The position numbers were made by a program, and so were the translations under genes. The notes under the pieces were generated by a model. That model saw only the letters and a program-made list of their open reading frames with translations. It did no database searches and was not told the DNA's origin. Of a stretch of 64,000 nucleotides of DNA, positions 9,194-20,563 are shown piece after piece. How positions within the stretch are numbered: the first letter of the stretch is position 1; every line of letters starts with the position of its first letter. Source of the DNA: Suillus spraguei (lineage: Eukaryota > Basidiomycota > Agaricomycetes > Boletales > Suillaceae); assembly GCA_016800925.1 (NCBI GenBank), contig JABCPU010000314.1, positions 1 to 64,000 of the forward strand. Reading direction: 5' to 3'.

Positions 9194-12100
9194 TCACACA
9201 ACTAACAGTGAGGGCTCAAGATATTCAGGGTCATGAAAAGATTTTGACTGCATCCATATCTTACACCATCTTTGAATGCGTTCAAAGGGGAGGGGGCAGC
9301 CAGGGTGCGCACGGTGCCTGCCACCAACAATGAAATGATCAACATGGGCGTCATCCTGGTCGAGATGATGAGAGACTGCGTGATGAAGGTCAGGAAGAGA
9401 GAAGTGTTCAGAAGCCTTATCCACTGTCATTTTTGTGAGCATAGGGTGATCGTTGAGATGGTAAGCATTGATCGAGGTGAGAATTTCAATAGGACAGGGA
9501 GCTTGAGGATGGACACCGTTAATAAGGTCGCGTGCGCAAGCAAAGTAGTCCTTGACAAAATGGTGAGCGAGACCACCCTCATTGTCTTCGTCACTTTCAT
9601 GACCTTCATGATCCTCCTGCGCACGCATCTGCAGTGTGAGGTCAAAGCACTCCACCCTATCACAACGATCAAGGTGGCGACACACTTGTGCATCGTAGTC
9701 GTGATTGTTCCCTGCCCTCGATGGCTTTTTCACAACCCTGATATGCGCAGTTCAGTGGGGTCTGCAGACCACTGCATGATGGCACCATGTGAATAAATAC
9801 TAGGTATTACCCCTGCAGCAACTCAAGTTTTGGAATCGCCCATGGCTATCCTCACCCCTTTTCCCCTGACAAGCACCAGCATCAACAATGGAATGTTTGA
9901 GCTGGTGCAAGGCTTTAAAACAGTGGTCCAACTTCCACCACTTGCTTGTTGGTGAAATGCAGGGCTTGAGCAAGGTATCTAAACTCTGTGAGAGCACGAA
10001 TAGTGGATACAAAGTCAGCAGGGCAGCACCAGCCATCACACCGATGATGTAACATTGAACATTGCGATGTTCTTGTCCTGTGGCCTGCTTCGAAGTGGAG
10101 ATCCCTTCCTTAATGCACGTAACCAGTGCACACCTGGAGCAGCGCAAAACAAAAATCAATTTCTTGTGAGCCAACCACCAATGTGCACCAGAGACGGTCG
10201 TGGTCCCAGAACATCTTGTGAAGATGGTGAAGTAGCTCTGGAGTGAGGAAGGAAGAAGGATTGGTGGCTGTTACAGTTGTACGTGCCCCTATTCATTTTC
10301 CCGTTATCTTCTTGCTTGTATATCATGTCACATGACTTTGACTCATATGCTCAACGCATCTGTACAAACACATGCCTTCCTTATTAGGATACGCAGTTAC
10401 GTTCTTTACGGTTACCTGGTCTGTGCGCACATATTGGCCTATATAAGCATAGTGTATTTGTAGTAGATTCTTTTACTTTAATCTTACTGGGTTTTACCTG
10501 GAATCTCCTTCGCTTAGGTCTCCAACCTAAGTCGTCTTGAATCGTCTCTAAGTCTAAGCACTCCTTAGCCTTAGTCTCTATTCTCACAGAACCTCTTAGA
10601 CTTGTCTTTGAGGCCGAACCCTTGATCGTACTTGGAACGCATTCCTCGTACTTTCACCTTGTCCTCTTCTGGACATTGTAAGAACTCCCAGCAGACCGGC
10701 TGTGTCTTTTCACTGTTGCTGGTGACGCCATCCCAGTTCGTAACAGTGGCCAGCCAATTCCTCCAGAATGGCAAGTTGACACCATTTAGATTATAACGCT
10801 TACAAGCCTCAAAGAATGCAACAAGATCAGATGGTGAGATAGACGCAATTATGGCTGCGATATTGGCGAGGGTGGATGATCCATTACGAGGAGGGTGTCA
10901 GATTGGGTCTCCAAAGTCTTTGCAGGTAGCCATAGTGACAGGTGATGAGTTCATCGTAGCACATGCAATGACAAGCTCCTCTGTAGTATCCACGACATAA
11001 GCAACAAGGGGGGTGAAACAATACCTGCTAAATCCCTGTGGATTGCTCATCATAATGCCGAGATGGGCTGCTTGCTTCAATGGCTCAACAACGAGGTTGA
11101 TACATTGGTGGAGTAAGCAGTCTGCGAGAACCCCGCACATGTGTTTGTTCCTGTGCACGAACTTTGCAACAGGAAGTAGAGCAAGTGGGATATAGGCATG
11201 TAAGGAGCCTTTGGTACGCACACTGGAATCGATATTGGTGAGACTAACGAGAAGTGGATGTGCATAATGGTTACCAGCGATGTTGCTGACCTTGGTCTTG
11301 TCCGAGGAGAGGACTACACCAAGGTGTGATGCACCTTCAGGTAGGTCTTTCTGTGATCCTATTAGCCATGCAGACTGAAGAATTGAAACATGAGACCTTA
11401 CCTGAAGGTTCCAAGCATGGTCACCTGTCATAAATCCATGATACACTCAGACAGCACGTTCAGCAGACTCGTAAACTTTGTGAGGGATGAAATCAAAGCT
11501 GGTAGCCAACAGTGGGTGGCTGAGAAGTGATTGTAAGCACTCAATTGCATCCTGATAAAATATTCGGAGGATCTTTGTTGTTGGAAACTCGGTCATAACT
11601 GTTTCATACTTCCATCAAGGCAGTGCTGGGAGCAATTCAGAGTGTCCTCGGAGTTCTCTCGAAGACTGAAATGACAATGGCAGTGTTTTGGTCTGAACAT
11701 ACTAGTAAGTTCAGACCAAGTAATTTAGACAGAAGAACTCACAAATTCAAGATTAAGGTAGTCATCAATATCAGCCATGCTAAGATTAGACTGGAGAAGA
11801 AACAATGCCATCTCCCAGTCTGGTTGGCTAGCAAAAGGCCAGTATCAGTTTTCCTTCCTCTCCGCAACATACTCATCCTCACTGAACTGGTCCATGAAGG
11901 TCTGTCCAATACCCCATGTCTTGCCTGCACCGTCGAAAACCTCCACTTCTTCACCATAATCTGCCTGTAAACCACCCTCTGCTTCGATGTTTGCATCAAA
12001 TACATGCTCCATACTAACTCTAGGTCCAAGGTCAAATCCATATCTTCGTTGAGAGGACTTGGAACTTGTGCTGGCCTCAAGATGCGAATCAGGTTAGTAC

Positions 12101-12203
12101 CATCCCTCGTTTTTAAGGCGCTTGCCACAGGATGGGCAACGCATATTGAAGACATGAAGTAAGTCACGGTGACATGCACGAAACCTGTTTCGAGCATGGT
12201 CAC
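9194..12203 (-). pseudogene. Plavaka-type transposase, decayed and split by a solo LTR
   Basis: Read on the minus strand from about 12,200, this contains pieces in the order expected for Plavaka-family transposases of mushrooms. These are an N-terminal acidic region, WPFASQPDWEMALFLL (about 11,840), then VVLSSDKTKVSN and HAYIPLALLPVAKF (about 11,300-11,200). VVEPLKQAAHLGIMMS and YCFTPLVAYVVDTTEE follow (about 11,090-10,990). The next segment is LNGVNLPFWRNW (about 10,775), and after the inserted LTR come HKMFWDHD, QCYIIGVMAG and EFRYLAQALHFT (10,230-9,930). Frames change repeatedly, and an in-frame TGA lies at 11,845-11,847 just before the WPFAS motif. Terminal inverted repeats were not identified, so the element limits are unknown. 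Confidence 0.78.
10269..10745 (+). repeat. Solo family-A LTR with GTGGC target duplication
   Basis: A 477-bp LTR, TGTTACAGTTG...CAGTTCGTAACA, is flanked by GTGGC at 10,264-10,268 and GTGGC at 10,746-10,750. It interrupts the Plavaka transposase, whose coding similarity resumes on both sides. The TATA-like box and ACTTTAATCTT (10,475-10,485) are conserved. Confidence 0.95.
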
Positions 12204-12479
12204 GGAGATATAGTGTATACTTTATAGGCTTAAGATACTTGGGAGTATAGTTCTAAATTTCTAATACCTTACGATAGTTTTTGTACTACAGATTAAAGGG
12301 CAAATGAATTAATGGCATAGTTTTATGACTTATCCTTGCCATGAAACTGTGTCAAAACCCTTAATTATGTATGACTAAGCAATTTCCCACACCTTTCAGA
12401 GTTTTTTCATACATTTTCCTACCTTTCTATGAAAGTTGACTGAGTTAGCATTTTGTAAATCAAATATTTAAATGACAAT

Positions 12480-12640
12480 ATAGATTATGTAATGGACTAT
12501 TCACCAGTATTTGTGTTGTTGAATGTTTTTGAATGTGATGTGCTGTTTGTGAAGTCTTTGAATGTGATGTGTTGTTTATGTTGTTGAATGTTTGGACTAG
12601 TTCCAAAGTTTTGGTAGCCAATCGGCGGACTTTAGGATGA
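12480..12640. repeat. Short TTGAATGT-rich tandem-like repeats
   Basis: Variants of the words GTTGTTGAATGTTT and TTGAATGTGATGTG recur three to four times between about 12,515 and 12,595. No coding potential is apparent. This may be the left part of the promoter-bearing repeat that follows. Confidence 0.4.
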
Positions 12641-12644
12641 CTAA

Positions 12645-12775
12645 GCAAAGTGAGTCATAATGAGTCATGTGGAGTCATTTCACATGTGACTCATATTGAG
12701 TCATGATGAGTCATATTACCTTATTTAGTTAGTAGCGCAGCCACGTCTATAGTAGTATATAAAGGGACCACTTTT
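12645..12775 (+). promoter_or_regulatory. Cluster of TGAGTCA-like sites upstream of a TATA box, probably in an LTR
   Basis: Five AP-1/Gcn4-type sites lie between about 12,650 and 12,715: four TGAGTCAT and one reverse copy (GTGACTCAT). A degenerate GGAGTCAT lies among them. A clear TATATAAAGG follows at about 12,756. Downstream sequence has no open reading frame and is interrupted by a solo A LTR at 13,176. The arrangement resembles a copia-type LTR promoter of basidiomycetes, but matching LTR ends were not found, so this is an inference. Confidence 0.45.
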
Positions 12776-13175
12776 CCCCTCTGAGCAATAAGAAACATAT
12801 TACCATTATTACTGAGTATTGGTGTGAACATCTGAGTGAATATTAGTTTATTCCCTCACTTTCTTTGTCACTGTTTCCCACGACGTTTTGACCATCTGAG
12901 ATATTATCTTTACATTTTTAATTGCACTAGCTAGCACACGGTTGTTAGTCATCTAGTGTAGTTCTGCTTTATTCTCTTTATTGACACAGGAAATCGTTTC
13001 TGTGGGGAGAATTATGTATTTTCATTGATTGAGTGACAACAAATAGGACTTATACTTTATTCAATAATATTAAGAACCTGGTTAGCTTTAAGACTACATC
13101 AAGAGTGTACTCTGTTCTGATTCTGCATCATACTCATTGTGAGTGCCTGAGCAGCAGAGAGGCTAATTTCAAGGC

Positions 13176-13646
13176 TGTTACGAACTGGGGTGGCATCACC
13201 AGTGACAGTGACAAGACACAGACGGTCTGCTGGGAGGTTCGACTACGTTCAAAAGAGAACGAGGACTACTACTAGGAAAGGTTCCAAGTAGGATCAAGGG
13301 TTCTGTCGAAGAGTCGCGACTCTAAGACGATCGGTAGAATAGAAACTAAGGCTAAGGAGTGCTTAGACTTAGAGACGATTCAGACAACTTAGGTTGGAGA
13401 CCTAAGCAAAGGATATTCCAGGTAAAACCCAGTAAGATTAAAGTAAGGTATACAAGCATAATACAACATGCTTAAATAAGCCAATATGTGCGCACGGACC
13501 AAGAGAGACATGAGAACATAAGTGCGTATCCAAAGAAGGAAGGCAACTATAGTACAGATGCATTGAGCATATGAGTCAGAGTCACGTTATGTAATATACA
13601 AGGTAAAGGAGACGAAAAATGAATAGGGGCACATACGACTGTAACA
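13176..13646 (-). repeat. Solo family-A LTR with slightly decayed target duplication
   Basis: A 471-bp LTR in minus orientation, TGTTACGAACTGG...ACTGTAACA on the plus strand. The flanks are AAGGC (13,171-13,175) and GAGGC (13,647-13,651), a 5-bp duplication with one difference. AAGATTAAAGT (plus-strand complement of ACTTTAATCTT) lies at 13,434-13,444. Confidence 0.9.
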
Positions 13647-13651
13647 GAGGC

Positions 13652-16150
13652 CACATATTGATTGATTCGATTGTATTTGACTTCTAGTTTGCTCTCCTAG
13701 TCGTGAGAGTAAGAAGTAGTCAAGATATGGTTCTGACACATTTCATATTGTCACTTCATTATCTGTAGCATCATAGCACTGCATTCAAGCCAGTTATTGG
13801 TTCAGCTACACTTCATATTTCCGCCATCGCCTTTCTCCGAGTTATTTGAGTATTATGTCAAGCCAATTAGCAGTAACTATCTTCCTAAGTTTCTGAATTC
13901 TGATCACAATAATTAGCAGATACTAACTCTGAGATTTTCCCACACAGATCTCTACCCTTTTAGTCATTGGTAAATTGCCTAGAAAAACTGCAACTCTGTC
14001 TCTGCAACCCCCAACGAACACCACATTATCAACCGTTGGTATGTGTCTGAACCATTGACTGTGGAAGGATTGTGAAATCTGGTGATTTATTTGCCTTTCA
14101 CATCCTAGTAAGACAACGGTCCAATTCAATTTGGGTCAAATGGCTTATCAGTAATTTCTGGCCCAATGTGAACCGTAACTACAACATCAAAGTATCGTTC
14201 AAGCTATGCGTCATCATCACAATCATCCCGGTCATCTATTTTCTCACCTTCAACATTCAGAGGCCAAAAAACTTCAAGTTATATGACTCTTTCTGTAGAT
14301 CTAGGCTCCGACGTTCCAGATGATATGTCTGAATACTCAGAAGTACATAATATGGTGAGTAATGAGTTTGATTCTAACACTTGCCTTGAACTAGAACTTT
14401 CTACAGCACAAACACCATAATTCACAGGTCTGGCAATTCAGCACTCATACTACATCAATGCCGGAGACTTCAGAAGAAGCTGTATACTTGCTCGAGATGG
14501 CATGAGCCGATCTCGAAGTTTGACACCTCGAGAAGGACCTTGCTGAGCGAGTTCTTCATCAATTTCACATGCGCAAACACCATCTACTTCTTCAAGTGAA
14601 GAAGGCGAAGAGAAAATTTGGAGATGCGGAAGCTCATGTAGGGTGCACGTGTGCTCACTTGATGAGGTGTGGGTTTGTCTGCTCAGAAGAGTCGCTTTGG
14701 TCTCCTCATCCTGCATCCATCAAATCAGGTAAACGAAATTATTCTAAAATTTACCATGCAGTGGCTGATGAGTATGCGCTATTAGGATCTGTGTCTGTTT
14801 GACAACGGATTAGCGATTATAGGTCTACAAATGTAAATGATTTGTACATATACGAGCAGACTCGATTGAACATACCAGAACACACAATCGACTATCGACC
14901 CATCCTGGTGTATGTAGAAATGGCATTGCTCAGAAATGCACGTGTGCACATCATCGTGCTGCATCGTTGCTTCCTCAACCTAAATCCAACTTCTCAATAC
15001 ATTTGAAAGCCACTGCATCTCTTGAAGTTCAGATAGCAATAGGTTTCGGAGTGCGCTCGATACATGATACTAGTAAGGGAGTTAGAGAAATTACCACCTC
15101 TGCACTGCAGGCTTGATTCACTTACTGAAGCATCTGCTGCTGTGAGCAGACGAGGACGTCCACTTTAGCCTGTGAGACGAGAGAGCCGAAAAAATCGGTT
15201 AACAGTTCGGTGGCTTGTGAGTAGCTCATCCTATGCTACTAGATTTCATATGAGCAAACATGGTTGCCTATTGCTGGGATGTGATGGTGGTTTCCAGTCA
15301 TGGCGGCAAGTCTCAAGAGTACTGCAATTGTGTCGGGCAGAGCATCGGACAGGTGGCCATTCTAGGATACTTCGCGCGCCCAAATATCGTAACAGGCGGG
15401 ACCCTTTTGTTTGTACAGCTCCACAACTAAACAAAAGCGGTGAGGGGAACAAAATGAAATCTGGTCTATTGATATGAAAGTAGCTGAAAACATATTCTCC
15501 GAGTGTCACTGGGTGTAGTACTCTCTATGTGAATAAATACGAGCAAGCATTGATTTATTTGTGAATTTACATCGCCGAGCAGTATGACCCTGTGCACTGT
15601 GCGAGACTGTATCACACTGTAGCCCTGTGTGCTCTGTGCGCTGTACCGCTGTGGGGCTGTGCCAGTTGTGTCGCTGTGGGAATCTTGTATCCAAAACGGG
15701 TGGTTTGCTGATGGGGTCCTTTTTGCTGGCTAAATCTTTGTCGCCTGCGTCCAACGAGGCTGAGCAAGGACAATTAGACACAAAACACCGAAGTTGTGTA
15801 CATATCTTAATGTTTAAATTTCAATTATTTTTTTTCACATTTTGTACAACATTTAAACCTATCCTAAATGTCGATAACCCCGATGTGTTACCCTTCACAG
15901 TGCAGAATCCGATTCTCAGCGTCCAAAATCGTTTTTTGAATCGCATTCTGAATCGCTCCATAATCGTTCACTTTGACTACCACTGATGTGATGGACCTGA
16001 TGCCGCATGCACTCAGCGTAAATTCATGAAAAGATCCACTCCCCGTTGACCCAGAGGGATTAAAATCAGGATTCATTTTCTGGGCTGAAAAGGTTGCCAC
16101 AAAATAAACAGCCGCTAAGTGACTCGCAAATGTAAGACCTTGGACAGAGT
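13652..16150. other. Region without recognisable genes
   Basis: Only short open stretches that I do not recognise. A few intron-like GT-AG intervals occur, for example near 14,728-14,760, so a decayed or unknown gene around 14,450-14,800 is possible. A low-complexity CTGTG-rich stretch lies at about 15,590-15,680. The 15,888-16,154 minus-strand open frame directly follows the TRM82 stop and shows nothing recognisable. Confidence 0.4.
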
Positions 16151-16156
16151 TCAAGT

Positions 16157-18211
16157 CTACATCCCATCTATGCCTAATGCAAGGGTGTCTCCTCCACCAC
16201 TCTTCACTCTCTTCTTGTCTGTTGGCAATGGCTCAAAATCCAAACTCACTCCCTGACCTACCTTCTGTAGATGCCACAGGGCTTGTTTATGCTTCAACCT
16301 CCCTAATTCTCTCTTGGTAGCGCCCCCATCATTTGATCCACCATCTACAGTTGCGGCATCATCGACACCCATCTCAGACAAGTCCTGGGTCCTCTCCTCA
16401 GCCGAAGCTTCCAAATGCTTGGGAAGTGCCAAGAGATCTGAGTACAAGTCCAGAACTTTGAGATCAGCTTGAGTAGCTAGGATTCCCGTTATAATCGAGT
16501 CTGGAGTAGAAATCATGCAAATTTACCGGCAGCGTGCAAGAGTTAAGCGCCAAAGCCAATGGCGGAGGATAGCTGGCCGTGAACTGTTGATAAGAGCACC
16601 TGTGAGTAGCGGATCGGTTTGATAAGAAGAGAAAGTAGGCAACATTGTCTGGTGTCCATCGTCGTACTTCGACTAAATTCGAGCCATTCACCTTCGCCCT
16701 TACTACTCCAGCTCCTTGTGAAGATCGATCAGCATCAGTAAAACCCAAACAGATCCATCATCTTCCAGGGTGAAGTCAATGATAGGTTTATAAAATGGCT
16801 CGTGCCGTATACAAGCCTCGGAGTTATCATCCATTGAAAACCAGAAGATGGCAGTGGCTCTGTCCGATATCATTAACTGGCATGATGTGACATATAAGAA
16901 CTTACCCCTATTACACTGACACGATTCTTGGCGCTGGTGAGGAGATAGATGCACTCTGTGCACTACAAACACGACCTCACTTTCCCCCGTAGACACTTCT
17001 CCAGGTCGTCCCTCAGGTAATGGAGAATCTTGGCGCTCTCCCGCGTCCCCCGTCCTCAGCGCTTCGTTTTTCTGCGCGTTTCCCTTTGTTTTGTCTTCGT
17101 CCTCCTTTTCCTTCAGTTGGCTTTATATCCTCGTCCTCATCCTTCCCATTCCCTTTTCTTTTTAGGCGCCTTTACCGCAATGAAGGGTTGAACGGCAGAA
17201 AAGACGTCTAATGTCACATAGTAGTTTTCCCGCTCATCAATCCCATAGTTTTAACACGGAATCTCCACCACCAGAGATGAGCGTCCCTGGAGAAAATGAA
17301 GGAATATGAATTGCAGAAACATATCTAATCATGTGGGTGGTATCAGGTTTCCGAACTCAAAGAGAACCAGGCTTCGCACTTTTGGTGACCGAGGCAATAA
17401 CTCTCGATAGTATATCCCTGCGGGTACCAGCTGATTCTGATATGTTCGTCCCTATCGGCAGTCACGATGTACTTCCCGTCGGCAGTCACCAAAATGTAGT
17501 CAGGAGGGAAGTATGACCAAGAATGAGTTTCCCGCCAGAAGGATTTTCATGAGATGAACAAAGCGTCACGCGTGTAACCACTGGACGATTCGTTTGAGCT
17601 TGGGTGCAGCTGATAACTAGAGCATGACAAGTTACTGTGGGATATTGTTTGATATCGGAGCGTTTTTACCAAAATATGTACCGAATTTGTCTGCAACAAG
17701 TATGTCGTTGTTATCCGCAAAATTAATACATGTTGGCTTCTTCGGTAGTGCTCTGCGCTGCCTTCAGGACAGCGAAAAAGGTTGGACCGTTAGAGGTACA
17801 TACCTTGAACTGAGGAGTTTGTAGATCATCAACTCGCCAGGTTTTGAGCTTTTATCATCTCCTGAAGTTGCGAGGAACTTTCACCAATCACTCAGCGCGG
17901 CACAGCGGATGGGTCCAGATGCGATTTATTTTCTTTCGCGGTTGAATGTAGGACATCACCCGTGCTGAAGAATAGTCCAGTATCGGAATGTGGACAAAAA
18001 AAACTTGCTACTTAGTGTCAAGGACTTGTATGTGAGGTCCTGCGATGACGATGGAGTGATCTGATTGCCAAAATAAACGGGGTGTAAGGGTATCGAGACA
18101 TGTCGATTTAACCTCTCGAATACTATTATTTGAGTAGGAACATCCGAATACCGACGACCCGACATATAACCTTGTCAGCCACCTCTTATCTTCCTTGTAT
18201 TTCAAGTTCAA
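16157..18211 (-). pseudogene. TRM82: TRM82/WDR4-like tRNA methyltransferase WD-repeat subunit, frame-broken
   Basis: Trm82 is the WD-repeat partner that stabilises Trm8, the nuclear tRNA guanine-N7 methyltransferase. Visible in order on the minus strand: VIAGPHIQVLD (about 18,050), NNDILVADKFG (about 17,700), GKLILGHTSLLT, TADGKYIVTADRDEHIRIS (about 17,470-17,420), then across a plausible intron SAIHIPSFSPGTLISGGGD (about 17,310-17,260). Next come AVQPFIAVKAPKKKREW (17,200-17,150), IIDFTLEDDGS (about 16,760), DLKVLDLYSDLLALPKHLE (about 16,450) and RELGRLKHKQALWHLQKV. The frame breaks at least four times, and two adjacent TGA codons lie at 17,234-17,239. Most breaks fit one-base gains or losses in short homopolymers, so sequencing error is an alternative to real decay. 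Divergent from the EXPERA gene, 30 bp away. Confidence 0.82.
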
Positions 18212-18241
18212 CTTATTTTGAAAGCGTAGTCGTTGTGAATC

Positions 18242-18985
18242 ATGCGTACCGCGATTCCAATCACTTCTCGTCCCTTGGACCTAATCTACTTCGCTTTTTT
18301 TCCTGGTGAGTCAACTTAACTGTTAAACATCCTAAATATTTGACAGAAATACCAGGTCCATATACCCGCAACTCTGCTCATTGATCTGCAAGCCCTGTAT
18401 CCTCCTTCGTTGACACGTATTTCATACGCGCTCTCCCACAATTATATGTCCAAATGTCGAACGACCCGTTAATTGGAAGCGTGTTGGGCATGTTGGAGAC
18501 AGCAAACATTTCGTTTGGTTCAAGACCTTCCTTGCAATTGAAGCGTACGAATGTCTCTGACTGAATATGTTCCGCATCCTAAATTGCATTATGTAGCCTC
18601 TTTCAACTTCCTGTTTTTGTGCTCGGAGCAAGAGGCCTTTGGCGAGGTGAGACATCCCCTGGGCTGTATCTGCTTGCAATGTAAATATATGTCTAATCAA
18701 CAATTAGATGCGCGATCTATCTACGTGCTTCTCCTCGTGTACGGGGCATCTACCACCACCACAACTTTACCGTGGCCTGTCTGTCTTGCTGACGACGCCT
18801 ACAACTAGTGCACAGACTATAACTGACCAAGTAATCTCTGTGACAAGCTCTCAACGCCTCCTGCTGTTATCGAGCTACATTCCGTTCTTCGTGATACCCC
18901 TCGTAATGACGGTCGATATGGCTTCTCGCCTGTCCAAGCTGGTCACGACAGGGATAGATGCCGCTGATGACAAGAAGTCGTCATA
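18242..18985 (+). pseudogene. EXPERA-domain (TMEM97/sigma-2 receptor-like) membrane protein, frame-broken
   Basis: The family consists of four-helix ER membrane proteins related to emopamil-binding protein. Start is ATG 18,242. Exon 1 encodes PLDLIYFAFFL; an intron (GTGAGT...ACCAG) leads to VHIPATLLIDLQALYP. Next is MSNDPLIGSVLGML in a second frame, then FVWFKTFLAIEA in a third. After an intron come LFQLPVFVLGARGLW, then SIYVLLLVYGASTTTTTLP. The last helix region (RLLLLSSYIPFFVIPLVMT) and a Lys/Ser tail end at TAA 18,983-18,985. Frame breaks lie near 18,450, 18,515 and 18,776 (a GG where one G would restore frame). Splice sites remain good, so the gene may be functional with sequence errors. 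Confidence 0.75.
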
Positions 18986-19265
18986 AAGTAGTCATGATGC
19001 AGTTCTATGTTTCCTTTCGAACCTGGACCTTGACCTTTGTATTTTCTCTCTAAATTTCACTTGCTTTGGTCCGCGGTTAGGTATATTTGAAGCGTAAATT
19101 TAAAATAATTGGATATGCTGGTTATTACTATTCGATTTGAGCAGCTGAGCTCGTGTGGCAGTAGTCGAAGTTATGTAAATACTTGATGTAACGGCATATC
19201 ACGCAATAATCACCAGTTCGATTAACTTTACAGATAGAGCAAAGATAGAGCGAGGGTTAAATGGG

Positions 19266-20249
19266 TGACTTCCCGCAGCATTTAGAATCCTAGATATCGT
19301 TCTAAATCTTATTTGTTGGAGATTTGTACATCAACATCTAGAAACATGTTCTAAACGACGTGAACGCCTTGCACGCCAGTGAGCAAGAAGAACACATCTT
19401 TTTTGAGGTAACCTACTTCTGAATTCCTGTGCCAATACACCCTGGCAAGTTCTGTATTTGGCTCGCAATGATCGAGCTTTCATCATAACAATGGGAGTCG
19501 ATGTGTCAGCATTTAATCACCTCTCAACATCCTCGAGCAAAGTGGACAAAGGTGGAAATTCGCCTTCATCATCCTCATGTTCGTAGTCGATTAGCGAGGG
19601 ATCGATTTGCTGTATCTGCCCTGCAGGATTTGGCCTGAATGGAGGAGGGGGAGGGGGAGGGGGAGGGGGAGGAAATGTAAATTGATTATGTAGTGTAACA
19701 CATCAAAGAGTACAATTGAGATTTGGAGACGCACCTGACCTAAACCCTGGGACTGGGGGTTCATGAGAGATTCAAATCCACCAAAGCTAGCCCTAAAGCC
19801 AGGAAGCTGCGAAGTGTAGAACTAGATGAGTATGCTGATTGAAGTCATCAGAAACAACTTGATTATCATTTAGATGGTCTGGACCCATGTCGGAGGTTGC
19901 GTGAAAATATTATCTGCGAAGGTAAGTTGAGGTGGTGAGTGATAAACACGCATAGCACGAGATTACTAGTTACCTTGGGGAATAGATATAGCGGTCGACG
20001 TCCGTTTCGCCGAATCATTGTCAGTGCACATACAAAGATCTATGCAAGTGTCAATGTTTGTGACATTGTCGCGGTGTTTGAAAGTGATTTAGAACGCATG
20101 ATTTGAATATAGAAAGGGGGTCCTGCCCCCCAGATTTCAATCTATGTAGAACTGGGGACGTGCGTACTTACAAGTTACAAAAGACTGACATTTGACAGCG
20201 GCACAAGACGTTTAGAACATAGATTTTCTAAACGCTGCGGGAAGTCATT
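19266..20249. repeat. Pair of 22-bp inverted repeats about 940 bp apart
   Basis: TGACTTCCCGCAGCATTTAGAA lies at about 19,266-19,287 and its inverted copy, with one difference, at about 20,228-20,249. A second shared block (ATGTTCTAAACG) follows inside both ends, at different distances. This looks like the degraded ends of a small transposon surrounding the coding-like fragment between them. No target duplication is evident. Confidence 0.4.
19517..19990 (-). pseudogene. Unidentified gene fragment with intron
   Basis: Two minus-strand coding-like pieces. One at about 19,805-19,737 reads PGFRASFGGFESLMNPQSQG. The other, 19,634-19,517, reads NPAGQIQQIDPSLIDYEHED and then ends in a TGA. They are separated by a GT-AG interval whose 3' end is a C-rich tract (CCCCCT repeats) before CATTCAG. 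A further upstream piece (NIFTQPPTWVQTI) precedes. The pieces do not join in frame. There is a faint resemblance to the N-terminal, non-membrane part of Yip1-type proteins, but the following domain is absent. I do not recognise it with confidence. Confidence 0.35.
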
Positions 20250-20563
20250 CGGTAGAGTAACTGCCCGAAAGAAATTAAATACGTCTATGGAGGGTTTTCT
20301 CGTAGCCGGTTCCCATGATCATGGCAACCGCCACAGCTTGACACAGTCCTTGAAGCAATAGAGAGGTCCATTGCTTGTGTCCCCGACTCCAACCATACGG
20401 CTTTGTTCATAAGTGATTAACTTATATGAATTCCGGATCGAGCTGTGTGGCTTATGGCCTGTACAGTTTATCTAATATTTTCTCACAGTCCATCATCGCT
20501 TGTACTCAAGATATTGGTAGTCCCGTCTAGTGCTCCCCCTCGTCAAGACTTCTGCTCCTCAAT

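Noticed and set aside
13923..14129. Minus-strand open frame of 68 codons as a gene
   Set aside because: No start context, intron or recognisable motif; it lies in sequence without other coding evidence.
15590..15680. CTGTG-rich stretch as a structured RNA
   Set aside because: It looks like low-complexity sequence; I could not draw a convincing stem or find a second copy.
19517..19634. Yip1 as the identity of the minus-strand fragment
   Set aside because: Only a loose resemblance to the disordered N-terminus is seen; the diagnostic following segment and membrane helices are absent.
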